Assembly: GCF_001729785.1 (NCBI RefSeq)
Contig: NZ_CP017183.1
Coordinates: 1,612,001 to 1,676,000, forward strand
DNA length: 64,000 bases
Origin: Enterobacter hormaechei subsp. xiangfangensis
GTDB lineage: Bacteria; Pseudomonadota; Gammaproteobacteria; Enterobacterales; Enterobacteriaceae
Direction: 5' to 3'
The notes beneath the pieces were generated by a model that worked only from the letters and a program-made list of their open reading frames with translations, was not told the DNA's origin and did not search any database. The first letter of the stretch is position 1. The number at the start of each line of letters is the position of its first letter. Both the position numbers and the translations under genes were made by a program. Shown here piece after piece: positions 50,330-58,409 of the stretch.

Positions 50330-50500
50330 ATGGCAAACCATCGTGGTGGTTCAGGTAATTTCGCTGAAGACCGTGAAAGAGCATCAGAAGCAGGTCGTAA
50401 AGGTGGCCAGTCTAGCGGGGGCAACTTTAAAAACGACCCTCAGCGCGCATCAGAGGCTGGTAAAAAAGGGGGTAAAAATAGCCACGGCAGCAACAAGTAG
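50330..50500 (+). CDS. ymdF: KGG-repeat stress protein YmdF
   Basis: A 56-residue hydrophilic protein with two copies of the con-10/KGG motif: GNFAEDRERASEAGRKGGQ (residues 9-27) and GNFKNDPQRASEAGKKGGK (31-49). Similar to stress-induced GsiB- and con-10-like proteins and nearly identical to E. coli YmdF. TCTGGAGG is a strong ribosome-binding site. It sits alone with its own terminator. RpoS control is suspected in E. coli but not shown here. Confidence 0.93.
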   Translation: MANHRGGSGNFAEDRERASEAGRKGGQSSGGNFKNDPQRASEAGKKGGKNSHGSNK

Positions 50501-50520
50501 TACGCCGGGTTAACTCTCTG

Positions 50521-50546
50521 CCGCCGGGTTTCCCGGCGGTTTTTTT
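50521..50546 (+). terminator. ymdF terminator
   Basis: Stem CCGCCGGG / CCCGGCGG with loop TTT and seven T, 20 bp after the ymdF stop. Confidence 0.92.
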
Positions 50547-50616
50547 ATGTCTGCTACATTGAACTGTCATCAAAGGCATCGCACACTACAGGATTGATTC
50601 TTCGTGCTGGTGTCCC

Positions 50617-51537
50617 ATGTCCGTTTCCCGTTTTACCTTCTCCATTAAGCCTCAGGAAGCGATCCTGATTTTGATCACCATGTTCTGGGGCGGAACCTTT
50701 CTTGCCGTTCAGTACGCGGTCACGATGAGCGATCCGTTTTTCTTTGTAGGGCTGCGTTTTGCAACCGCGGCGGTTGCCGTGGCGCTTATTTCACTGAAAA
50801 CCCTGCGCGGATTGACCCTGAGAGAGCTTAAAGCGGGTGTCGCCATTGGCGTGGCGATTGCCATGGGTTACAGCCTGCAAACGTGGGGGCTCCAGTCTAT
50901 CTCCAGCAGTAAATCCGCCTTCATCACCGCCATGTACGTACCGCTGGTGCCGCTGTTGCAGTGGCTGTGCCTCGGCAGAATGCCGGGCCTGATGTCGTGC
51001 ATTGGCATCGTGCTGGCGTTCATCGGCCTTATTTTATTAGCCGGGCCGGAAAATAATCTGCTGGCGCTGGGGCCGGGGGAGATCATCACTCTGGTGGGGG
51101 CCGTCGCCATTGCGGCAGAAATTATTCTGATTAGCGCCTGGGCAGGAAAAGTGGACGTCAAGCGGGTGACGGTGGTGCAGCTTGCCACCGCGTCGCTGGT
51201 GGCGTTCGCGACGATGGTGCCGGCAGGGGAGTCCGTCCCGCCGATGTCTACCGGGCTTATCGTCGTGGCGCTGGGGCTGGGCATTTTCAGCGCCATTATC
51301 CAGGTTACCATGAACTGGGCGCAGCGCAGCGTATCCCCGACACGGGCGACGGTCATTTACACCGGTGAACCGGTGTGGGCGGGTATTTTCGGGCGACTCG
51401 CCGGGGAGCGTCTGCCGCTGCTGGCGCTGGTGGGCGCGGCATTTATTATCGCCGGGGTGCTGGTGAGCGAGTTGAAGTTAAAAAAACGACGTAAGGCGAC
51501 TGCCGGATTGAGCGCTGAACAAGGGGCAGATAGCTAA
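50617..51537 (+). CDS. EamA/DMT-family transporter
   Basis: A 306-residue membrane protein with about ten helices in two EamA repeats (LITMFWGGTFLAVQYAVTMS at 20-39; the second near 160-290 with VIYTGEPVWAGIFGRLAGE). Drug/metabolite exporter superfamily; substrate unknown. Its tail is basic (KLKKRRK). Weak ribosome-binding site. E. coli K-12 has no such gene between ymdF and rutG, so this is an accessory insertion. A BIME follows. Confidence 0.85.
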   Translation: MSVSRFTFSIKPQEAILILITMFWGGTFLAVQYAVTMSDPFFFVGLRFATAAVAVALISLKTLRGLTLRELKAGVAIGVAIAMGYSLQTWGLQSISSSKSAFITAMYVPLVPLLQWLCLGRMPGLMSCIGIVLAFIGLILLAGPENNLLALGPGEIITLVGAVAIAAEIILISAWAGKVDVKRVTVVQLATASLVAFATMVPAGESVPPMSTGLIVVALGLGIFSAIIQVTMNWAQRSVSPTRATVIYTGEPVWAGIFGRLAGERLPLLALVGAAFIIAGVLVSELKLKKRRKATAGLSAEQGADS

Positions 51538-51559
51538 CAACGCGCACCCTGTCCGTTTA

Positions 51560-51630
51560 GCCCGGCGGCGCTTCGCTTGCTCGGGCCTACTTGCCAATTG
51601 TAGGCCGGGTAAGCGTAGCGTCACCCGGCA
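51560..51630. repeat. BIME (two inverted REP elements)
   Basis: Two REP units in opposite orientation: 51560-51590 (GCCCGGCGGCGCTTCGCTTG and on) and 51600-51630 (GTAGGCCGGGTAAGCGTAGC and on). They lie in the convergent gap of the EamA gene and rutG. Confidence 0.85.
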
Positions 51631-51647
51631 AGAATGCGGCACGTATT

Positions 51648-52970
51648 TCAGGTGGAAGGGGTGATGGCTTTTCCTTGCGGTACATCCCTTTTCCGGCGGC
51701 TCAGCAGGGCGTTGAGCAGGATCGCGCCGAAGGTCGCCGTGCCAATCCCGCCTACCGTAAACCCGCCCAGCGTCAGGGCGAAATCACCCGCCCCCAGCAC
51801 CAGTGTCACCGCCACCATGATCAGGTTACCATTCTGGCTCAGATCAACATGATTCTGCACCCAGATACGTGCCCCCGCGACGGCAATAAGACCAAATACC
51901 ACAATCGAGGCGCCGCCAATCACGGGTGCCGGGATGGTGTGGATCAATGCGCCGAATTTTGGGGAAAAGCCGAGCAGCATCGCCATCACCGCCGCCGCCA
52001 CGAAGACCAGCGTCGAGTAGACTTTGGTCACTGCCATCACGCCGATGTTTTCCGCGTAGGTCGTCACGCCGCTGCCGCCGACCGAGCCGGAGAGCATGGT
52101 CGCCAGACCGTCTCCCACAAACGCCCGTCCCATATACGGGTCCATATTGCGGCCGGTCATTCCCGCTACGGCTTTCAAATGGCCCAGGTTTTCAGCCACC
52201 AGAATCACCGCGACAGGCGCGATGAGCATCATCGCCTGAGCGTTAAAGGTGGGCGAGGTTATGTGCGGCATGCCGAACCAGGCGGCCTGATGAATCAGTG
52301 TGAAATCAACCGGTTTGCCGAGGCCGAGCACGTTCGCCAGCAGCGCGTAGACCAGACAGGCCGCAATCAGCCCGACCAGGATCAGCAGCCGCTGGATCAT
52401 GCCGCGCGTAAAGACCGCCACCACGCCGATGCACAGCACCGTAATCACCGCCATCCAGCTTTCAAACGGTGAGCCGGAAACGCTCTTCACCGCAATCGGC
52501 GCGAGGTTCAGGCCTATCGCCATCACCACCGCCCCGGTGACGACGGGGGGCATCATCCGCTCGATCCAGCGTGTGCCGACTTTGATCACCACCAGACCGG
52601 TCAGGGTATAGACCAGCCCACAGGCGATAATGCCGCCGAGGGCCACGCTCAGGTTGGGGTTAATACCCTGACCGTTAAACCCGGTCGCTGCAATGACCAC
52701 TCCAACGAAGGCGGCGCTGGAGCCCAGATAGCTGGGCACACGCCCGCCGGTGACAAAAAAGAACAGCAGGGTACCCATACCCGACATCAAAATGGCGAGG
52801 TTAGGATCCAGCCCCATCAGCATGGGCATCAGCACCGTCGCACCAAACATCGCGACCGCATGCTGCACGCCCATCACCATTGTCTGCCCGAGCGGGAGCC
52901 TTTCATCCGGCGCGACCACGCCTGCTTCTGTGGAGGTCGATTTCAACTGCCAGTGGGGAAGTCCGAACAT
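51648..52970 (-). CDS. rutG: Pyrimidine permease RutG
   Basis: NCS2-family nucleobase:cation symporter for uracil (and thymine) uptake. The 440 residues are close to the E. coli 442, with about 12-14 helices. NCS2 signature VGDGLATMLSGSVGGSGVTTY, and GLNLAPIAVKSVSGSP. Last gene of rutABCDEFG on the minus strand, 21 bp after rutF. Confidence 0.95.
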   Translation of the reverse strand: MFGLPHWQLKSTSTEAGVVAPDERLPLGQTMVMGVQHAVAMFGATVLMPMLMGLDPNLAILMSGMGTLLFFFVTGGRVPSYLGSSAAFVGVVIAATGFNGQGINPNLSVALGGIIACGLVYTLTGLVVIKVGTRWIERMMPPVVTGAVVMAIGLNLAPIAVKSVSGSPFESWMAVITVLCIGVVAVFTRGMIQRLLILVGLIAACLVYALLANVLGLGKPVDFTLIHQAAWFGMPHITSPTFNAQAMMLIAPVAVILVAENLGHLKAVAGMTGRNMDPYMGRAFVGDGLATMLSGSVGGSGVTTYAENIGVMAVTKVYSTLVFVAAAVMAMLLGFSPKFGALIHTIPAPVIGGASIVVFGLIAVAGARIWVQNHVDLSQNGNLIMVAVTLVLGAGDFALTLGGFTVGGIGTATFGAILLNALLSRRKRDVPQGKAITPST

Positions 52971-52991
52971 GATCTGTCTCCTGAATGCGGA

Positions 52992-53486
52992 TTAACAGGC
53001 GGGTCGCATAAGTGCGTGATAGCCGCGGTCGAACCACACCAGCCCTTGCGGCGCCGGGTGGCGTACGATGGATACGATGTCGCAAAACAGAATGTCGTGA
53101 GTGCCAACGCTCACCACCTGGCTGATGCGGCAGTCGAACGAGGCCAGCGCATTTTCCAGACGCGGGCAGCCCGTGTCGCCTGTCTGCCAGCGGGCAGCGG
53201 CAAAGCGGTCCGCCATCGGCGTTTTCCCGCCAAACAGGTTGGATAAAGGCTCCTGTCCGGCACTCAGCGTGTTAACGCACAGGGTGCGGTTCTCGCTGAA
53301 AATCGGCCAGACCGACGCGCCGCGGTTGAGGCACACCAGCAGAGTGGGCGGGGTATCGGTTACGCTGCATACCGCGCTTGCGGTAAAGCCCGCCATTCCC
53401 GCCGGGCCGTCGGTGGTGATGATATTGACCGCCGCACCGACGCAGGCCATGGCATCACGGAACGTTTGTTGATCGGGTGTCGTCAT
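52992..53486 (-). CDS. rutF: Flavin reductase RutF
   Basis: NADH:FMN reductase that supplies FMNH2 to RutA. It has 164 residues, HpaC-like split beta-barrel, with [20 protein letters not shown] and the C-terminal FDRGYHALM. The start is preceded by GGAG. Follows rutE by 9 bp. Confidence 0.94.
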   Translation of the reverse strand: MTTPDQQTFRDAMACVGAAVNIITTDGPAGMAGFTASAVCSVTDTPPTLLVCLNRGASVWPIFSENRTLCVNTLSAGQEPLSNLFGGKTPMADRFAAARWQTGDTGCPRLENALASFDCRISQVVSVGTHDILFCDIVSIVRHPAPQGLVWFDRGYHALMRPAC

Positions 53487-53495
53487 GATGGCTCC

Positions 53496-54086
53496 TTACG
53501 CCAGCCCGCAGGCATCGTCAAAGGCCAGACGCGGCAGGCGTCCGTACAGTTTGGTCGTATCGCCGTAGCCGATGTTGATCAGCAGATTGCTTTTAAGCAG
53601 CGTGCCCGTGAAAAAGGCCGCGTCCACTTTTTCCCGGTCAAAACCGGACATCGGCCCGGTGTCGAGCCCGAGCGCGCGGCAGGCGAAAATCAGGAACGCG
53701 GCCTGCATTGAGCTGTTGCGAAAGGCGGTTTCTTCCGCCAGCGCGGGGCTTGCGGTAAACCAGCTTCTGGCATCGCCGTGCGGGAACAGTTCAGGCAGGC
53801 GCTCATAAAACTCGCTGTCCCAGGCGACAATCGCCGTGACCGGGGCAGTGAGCGTTTTCTCAAGGTTGCCGCTGGAGAGCGCCGGGCGCAGCTTTTCTTT
53901 TCCTTCCGGGCTTCGCACAAACACAATGCGCGCCGGGGAGCAGTTGGCGGACGTCGGCCCCCATTTCATCAGGTCATAAATCTCGTGCAGCGTCTCGTCA
54001 CTGACCGGTATATCCAGCCAGCCGTTATGGGTACGTGCGCCGGTAAACAGCGTTTCCAGCGCGGCGGGCGTGATGGCTTCGCTCAT
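53496..54086 (-). CDS. rutE: Probable malonic semialdehyde reductase RutE
   Basis: Nitroreductase-fold protein of 196 residues thought to reduce malonic semialdehyde to 3-hydroxypropionate, the end product of the pathway. Conserved [18 protein letters not shown] flavin-binding region near residues 40-57, and [15 protein letters not shown]. Lies 9 bp after rutD. Confidence 0.93.
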   Translation of the reverse strand: MSEAITPAALETLFTGARTHNGWLDIPVSDETLHEIYDLMKWGPTSANCSPARIVFVRSPEGKEKLRPALSSGNLEKTLTAPVTAIVAWDSEFYERLPELFPHGDARSWFTASPALAEETAFRNSSMQAAFLIFACRALGLDTGPMSGFDREKVDAAFFTGTLLKSNLLINIGYGDTTKLYGRLPRLAFDDACGLA

Positions 54087-54095
54087 TCAAACTCC

Positions 54096-54896
54096 TTACA
54101 AAGCGGATTCTGGGCTGTGCAGCAGGCTGGCAAGCCCGTTCAGCAGCAGAGTGTTAAAGATGTCCGGCGCGGTCACGTTGCAGGCATGCCCGCCCTGGCG
54201 CATGACCGTTTTGCGGGCGTGCGGGAGTGCGGCGTGCAGTTCATCAGAACAGACGGACGGCACCAGCAGATCGTCGGTGGAACAGATAATCTGCACGGGG
54301 CAGCGAACGCGTGCAGCGTGGCGGCTGAAATCGGCCTGTTTCAGGGCATGCAGCCTGCGCAGCAGATTGGCTTTGCCCTGAAAATGGGCCAGCGCCAGCG
54401 CGTGCTCGGCCTCCAGCCGCGGGGCGCGGGCGGCCATCCAGTCTGCCGGGTAGAGGAACAACGGCTGTGCCTCTACCCACGCCTGCGCGCCGCCCGAATG
54501 CAGCAGACGTTCGCGAACGTCAAAACAGCGTCGGGTATGGGCATTGAGCGTCAGCCAGCCGTTGACGCAGACCAGCGCGGTAAGGGCGTCGGGCTTATCG
54601 ATGGCCAGCCGCAGGCCCACCAGCGCCCCCAGCGCGTGGCCGACCACGCAGTAACGGGCGATCCCGGCCCCGGCTAACGCCAGTGCGAGCTCGTCGGCCA
54701 TGTGTGCGAGGGTGTAGTCTTCCGGCAGGGTATCCGGGTTATTCCCCGTGCCCCGCTGGTCGTAGCACACCACCTGATACTCCTGCCCCAGCACGGCGAG
54801 CTGAGGCAGCCAGTAGCTCCCGCTGCCGCCGAGCCCGGCAATCAGTACCACCACGGGCGCGCCCGCAAAGGGGGGCGGGGAAATGGACAGTTTCAT
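54096..54896 (-). CDS. rutD: Putative carbamate hydrolase RutD
   Basis: Alpha/beta-hydrolase of 266 residues, as in E. coli, starting [18 protein letters not shown]. The nucleophile elbow is GHALGALVG, with an Ala in place of Ser, as in the E. coli protein. The His is in GGHACNV at the C-terminus. Thought to speed breakdown of carbamate or aminoacrylate. The 54938 Met would overlap rutC by 35 bp and is rejected. Confidence 0.93.
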   Translation of the reverse strand: MKLSISPPPFAGAPVVVLIAGLGGSGSYWLPQLAVLGQEYQVVCYDQRGTGNNPDTLPEDYTLAHMADELALALAGAGIARYCVVGHALGALVGLRLAIDKPDALTALVCVNGWLTLNAHTRRCFDVRERLLHSGGAQAWVEAQPLFLYPADWMAARAPRLEAEHALALAHFQGKANLLRRLHALKQADFSRHAARVRCPVQIICSTDDLLVPSVCSDELHAALPHARKTVMRQGGHACNVTAPDIFNTLLLNGLASLLHSPESAL

Positions 54897-54903
54897 GGCG
54901 GCC

Positions 54904-55290
54904 TCACTTCGCGATGTGCGCAACGGTGGCAATTTCAACCAGCGCTTCGGGCTTTACCAGCCCGCACTGGATGCAAAACCGCGCCGGTTTATCGCCGGGG
55001 AAAAACTCCGCGTAGATTTCGTTAATCGCGGCGTAGTTTTTCCAGTCGGTGATAAAGATGCTGTTGAAGGTCACGTCCTCCATCGTACCACCCGCCGTTT
55101 CGATCACGGTTTTGATCGTCTCCAGCACGTGGCGGGTTTGCCCCTTTGGGTCGTTGATAAACACCACGTTGTTGTCTTTATCAAACGGCAGCGTGCCCGA
55201 GACATACACCACGCCGTCGGCGAGGGTGCCGGGAACGAAGGGGGCAATCGGGGTGCTGGTGCCCGGCGGAATAATCACGGATTTCGGCAT
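54904..55290 (-). CDS. rutC: Aminoacrylate peracid reductase / deaminase RutC
   Basis: YjgF/YER057c/UK114 (Rid) family protein of 128 residues. Rid signatures: [20 protein letters not shown] and [16 protein letters not shown], and the C-terminal [19 protein letters not shown]. It acts on 3-aminoacrylate in the pathway. Between rutB and rutD with short gaps. Confidence 0.95.
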   Translation of the reverse strand: MPKSVIIPPGTSTPIAPFVPGTLADGVVYVSGTLPFDKDNNVVFINDPKGQTRHVLETIKTVIETAGGTMEDVTFNSIFITDWKNYAAINEIYAEFFPGDKPARFCIQCGLVKPEALVEIATVAHIAK

Positions 55291-55301
55291 AGCGTTTCTC
55301 C

Positions 55302-55991
55302 TCAGGCGATGCGGGCGAGCGGGGGATTCAGCGCGTCGCAGAAATCATTGACGTTACTGACCCAGCCAAAAAAGGTTTCGATATTGAACAGGGCGGCTTT
55401 CTGGGCAAAATCCGGCCCGGCCTGATGGGTAGCGTCTTCCAGCACCACGCCAAAATACTCGAGGAAAAAGCCGTCGCGCAGGGTCGACTCCACGCAGACG
55501 TTGGTGGCAATGCCCGTAAAGACCAGATGACGAATGCCCCGGCTGCGCAGCAGGCTGTCGAGCGGGGTATTGAAAAAGCCGCTGTAGCGCGGTTTCGGCA
55601 GTACGATATCGCTGGCTTCCGGTACCAGCTCATCCACCAGCTGATAATCCCAGCCGCCTTTCGCCAGCAGCGTGCCCTGGAGTTCTGGCCGTTGGCGCAT
55701 GGTTTTCAGGGCGTTGGATTTGTGAAAGTTGGGGGAGCCGGGACCACCAGCTTCGACGTACTGGTCGTCCCAGCCGTTCTGGAACCAGACGATGAGCATG
55801 CCCGCAGCGCGCGCAGCGTGCACGGCGGTTTTGATGTTCTCAATCACCGGCTGCGTGGTGGAGACGTCAAACCCGGCCAGATCCAGATACCCGCCTTTAC
55901 TGGCATAGGCGTTTTGCATATCCACCACGATCAGCGCGCTGCGCTGCGCGTCAAAGGTAATGGCTTCCGGGCGAGCGTTGAGGGTCGTCAT
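55302..55991 (-). CDS. rutB: Ureidoacrylate amidohydrolase RutB
   Basis: Isochorismatase-like hydrolase that cleaves ureidoacrylate (peracid) to aminoacrylate and carbamate. The 229 residues have Asp24 (VVDMQNAY), a Lys in the middle ([10 protein letters not shown]) and the Cys nucleophile in [10 protein letters not shown]. It starts at 55991, sharing one base with the rutA stop (TAATG). An upstream Met at 56033 is within rutA. Confidence 0.95.
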   Translation of the reverse strand: MTTLNARPEAITFDAQRSALIVVDMQNAYASKGGYLDLAGFDVSTTQPVIENIKTAVHAARAAGMLIVWFQNGWDDQYVEAGGPGSPNFHKSNALKTMRQRPELQGTLLAKGGWDYQLVDELVPEASDIVLPKPRYSGFFNTPLDSLLRSRGIRHLVFTGIATNVCVESTLRDGFFLEYFGVVLEDATHQAGPDFAQKAALFNIETFFGWVSNVNDFCDALNPPLARIA

Positions 55992-57085
55992 TACGCCACC
56001 TCCTTCGTCACGGCAGGGATGTGGGCGCGGCACTGCATCAGCGGCTGAATGCGCTCGCCGAAGGTTTCCACGCCGGTGAGAAAATCATCGAAGGTCAGCA
56101 GCACGCCTTCGGCGCCGGGCACGGCAGCCACTTCGTCGAGCATTCTGGCGACGCTGGCATACGAGCCAACCAGGGTGCCCATGTTGATATTGACGGCAGA
56201 CGTCGGGTCGGCCATCTGGCGAACGTTGGTGTCCGCGCCGGAGCGGGTATCCTTCTGGCTCTGCTCGGTCAGCCAGCTCAGCGCTTCGTCATCCGCGCCG
56301 TCCTTGTATCGTTCCCATTTGGCGCGCGCGGCGTCATCGGTTTCGTCGGCAATCACCATAAACAGCACGTAGGAGCCCACGTCGCGCCCGGTTTTATCGG
56401 CGGCCGCTTTCATGCGTGCCGCAGTGGGCGCGAAGGCGGCAGGGGTGTTAACGCCTTTGCCGAAGCAGAAGTTGAAGTCGGCGTATTTCGCGGAGAATTC
56501 CATCCCGGCGTCGCTCTGCCCGGCGCAGATAACCTTCATCGGCACCGACGGCTGCGGGCTGACGCGGCAGTCGTTCATGGTGAAGAAATCGCCTTTGAAA
56601 TCGCTTTTGCCGGTGCCCCACAGATCGCGCAGCACCTGCACATATTCAGTCAGGTAGTCGTAGCGACGGGAGAAGTAATCGTCCCCCGGCCAGATCCCCA
56701 TCTGCTCGTACTCCGGCTTTTGCCAGCCGGTGACCAGGTTAACGCCAAAGCGCCCGCCGGAGATGGAGTCGATGGTGGAGGCCATCCGCGCCACGATCGC
56801 CGGGGGCAGGGTAAGGGTGGCGGCGGTGGCGTAGATCTGGATCCGCGAGGTGACCGCCGCCAGGCCCGCCATCAGGGTAAAGGACTCCAGGTTGTGGTCC
56901 CAGAATTCGGTCTTACCGCCGAAACCGCGCAGCTTGATCATCGAGAGCGCAAAGTCGAAATGGTAATGCTCCGCTTTCTGCACGATGGCTTTATTCAGCT
57001 CAAAGGTCGGCATGTATTGCGGGGCAGTGGTCGAGATAAGCCAGCCGTTGTTGCCGATCGGTACAAATACGCCAATTTTCATCAC
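55991..57085 (-). CDS. rutA: Pyrimidine monooxygenase RutA
   Basis: FMN-dependent, luciferase-like monooxygenase that opens the uracil ring between N3 and C4. The 364 residues start [20 protein letters not shown]. Conserved [24 protein letters not shown] region near 100 and [20 protein letters not shown]. coli annotation may add about 18 N-terminal residues; no such extension is apparent here. First gene of rutABCDEFG, with sigma-54 and RutR sites upstream. Confidence 0.95.
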   Translation of the reverse strand: MMKIGVFVPIGNNGWLISTTAPQYMPTFELNKAIVQKAEHYHFDFALSMIKLRGFGGKTEFWDHNLESFTLMAGLAAVTSRIQIYATAATLTLPPAIVARMASTIDSISGGRFGVNLVTGWQKPEYEQMGIWPGDDYFSRRYDYLTEYVQVLRDLWGTGKSDFKGDFFTMNDCRVSPQPSVPMKVICAGQSDAGMEFSAKYADFNFCFGKGVNTPAAFAPTAARMKAAADKTGRDVGSYVLFMVIADETDDAARAKWERYKDGADDEALSWLTEQSQKDTRSGADTNVRQMADPTSAVNINMGTLVGSYASVARMLDEVAAVPGAEGVLLTFDDFLTGVETFGERIQPLMQCRAHIPAVTKEVA

Positions 57086-57124
57086 GAACCTCTCTTCATT
57101 ACGTCGCAGGTGTCACGATGTTTT

Positions 57125-57140
57125 TGCAAAGGCAGTGCCA
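57125..57140 (-). promoter_or_regulatory. Sigma-54 promoter of the rut operon
   Basis: TGGCAC-N5-TTGCA on the minus strand, a perfect -24/-12 consensus (GG at -24, GC at -12). It starts 40 bp upstream of rutA. Confidence 0.85.
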
Positions 57141-57204
57141 GTTTTGAAAATCACTTTGTTATTAGGGTGTTAAATGATGGTTGTTGAAATTAACAGCGAA
57201 AATG

Positions 57205-57220
57205 TGGACTAGATGGTCAA
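57205..57220 (-). promoter_or_regulatory. RutR operator
   Basis: TTGACCATCTAGTCCA (minus strand) fits the RutR palindrome TTGACCA-NN-TGGTCAA with two mismatches in the second half. Located between rutA and rutR; RutR represses until uracil or thymine binds. Confidence 0.75.
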
Positions 57221-57226
57221 AATCAT

Positions 57227-57264
57227 TGCACAGAAAACAGGCACTCATGCGCGCTGAGGGTGCA
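57227..57264 (-). promoter_or_regulatory. Putative NtrC-binding sites
   Basis: Two 17-bp NtrC-like palindromes, TGCACA-N5-CAGGCA (57227-57243) and TGCGCG-N5-GGTGCA (57248-57264), each with one good half-site. They lie about 95 to 135 bp upstream of the sigma-54 promoter, the normal place for NtrC enhancers. Confidence 0.5.
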
Positions 57265-57327
57265 GAAGGTCGTGGCGAGACGGGGGTTTTGCTATGCTGA
57301 GCGCAGGACAGAAAATGGAGAGCGAAA

Positions 57328-57966
57328 ATGACACAAGGCGCAGTGAAAACACCCGGAAAACGTTCGCAGGCGGTGAGCGCCAAGAAACAGGCGATCCTCA
57401 GCGCTGCGCTGGAGACATTTTCGCAGTTTGGTATTCACGGTACGCGCCTTGAGCAGGTGGCGGAGCAGGCCGGGGTGTCCAAGACCAATCTGCTCTACTA
57501 CTACCCGTCGAAAGAGGCGCTGTATGTGGCGGTGATGCAGCAAATCCTCGATATCTGGCTGGCACCTCTCAAGGCGTTTCGCGAAGAGCTGGCCCCGCTG
57601 GTGGCGATAGAGGAGTACATAAGGCTGAAGCTGGAGGTATCGCGTGATTACCCGCAGGCATCCAGGCTGTTCTGTCTGGAGATGTTGCAGGGCGCGCCGC
57701 TGTTGCAGGCGGAGCTGACGGGAGATCTAAAGCAGCTGGTGGACGATAAATCGGCCATTATTGCCGGATGGGTCGCCAGCGGAAAACTGGCGCCCGTCGA
57801 TCCGCATCATCTGATCTTCATGATTTGGGCCTCAACCCAGCACTACGCTGACTTCGCGGCCCAGGTCGAGGCGGTGACCGGTAAAACGCTCCAGGACGAG
57901 GCGTTTTTCCAGAGCACCCTGGAAAACGTACAGCGGATGATTATCGAAGGGATCCGTGTGCGCTAA
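57328..57966 (+). CDS. rutR: TetR-family repressor RutR
   Basis: Uracil/thymine-responsive repressor of rut, which also binds at carAB and other sites. The 212 residues equal the E. coli length. N-terminal HTH region: AILSAALETFSQFGIHGTRL and VSKTNLLYYYPSKEALY. Divergent from the operon. Its 3' end overlaps the convergent LprI-like gene by 4 bp. Confidence 0.95.
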   Translation: MTQGAVKTPGKRSQAVSAKKQAILSAALETFSQFGIHGTRLEQVAEQAGVSKTNLLYYYPSKEALYVAVMQQILDIWLAPLKAFREELAPLVAIEEYIRLKLEVSRDYPQASRLFCLEMLQGAPLLQAELTGDLKQLVDDKSAIIAGWVASGKLAPVDPHHLIFMIWASTQHYADFAAQVEAVTGKTLQDEAFFQSTLENVQRMIIEGIRVR

Positions 57967-58358
57967 TCAGCCGGTTGGAAAGGGCAGCTTAAATTGCCCT
58001 CTTCACACTGCATCAACGAGGCCAGAAAGGCTTCGCGCTCCGCTGTTTTCTCCGTCAGGCACTGGTTGATAATCATCGGCTGAATAGTGCCACCTTCGGT
58101 TCCTGAACCCATCAATTTACAGTCTGCGTCACGCAGGGCGATCCACGCCTGCTGCGCCTTTTTCAGCAGGTCGCGCTGAGGGGCTGCCGCGCGTTTGATG
58201 GCGGCCTGGTACGTCTGGTTGAGCTTTTTATCCGCAGCCTGGTACTGCTCTGCCGCACAGGCACTGAGTTCTGTCTGGGTGGTCGCTTTGTCGCACTCGT
58301 CGGCCAGCGCGCTGGCGCTGAGCAGCAGTGCTGCGCCTGCGATAAGATATCGTTTCAT
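57963..58358 (-). CDS. LprI/DUF1311-family secreted protein
   Basis: A 131-residue periplasmic protein with signal peptide MKRYLIAGAALLLSASALA and a DUF1311 (LprI-like) core: ECDKATTQTELSACAAEQYQ, ADKKLNQTYQAAIKR and AWIALRDADC. Four or more Cys suggest disulfides. Family members include lysozyme inhibitors; that activity is not shown here. No counterpart between rutR and putA in E. coli K-12. 3' end overlaps rutR by 4 bp. Confidence 0.8.
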   Translation of the reverse strand: MKRYLIAGAALLLSASALADECDKATTQTELSACAAEQYQAADKKLNQTYQAAIKRAAAPQRDLLKKAQQAWIALRDADCKLMGSGTEGGTIQPMIINQCLTEKTAEREAFLASLMQCEEGNLSCPFQPAD

Positions 58359-58372
58359 ACACTCCCCAATAA

Positions 58373-58400
58373 AATAAGGCTCCGTCTCCGGAGCCTTATT
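58373..58400 (-). terminator. putA terminator
   Basis: Stem AATAAGGCTCCG / CGGAGCCTTATT with loop TCTC, followed on the minus strand by TTATTGGGG. It separates putA from the same-strand LprI-like gene. Confidence 0.8.
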
Positions 58401-58409
58401 AGCACAGCG

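Noticed and set aside
56021..57187. Plus-strand open frame of 388 codons opposite rutA
   Set aside because: Antisense to rutA; it has no family match and would run into the sigma-54 promoter.
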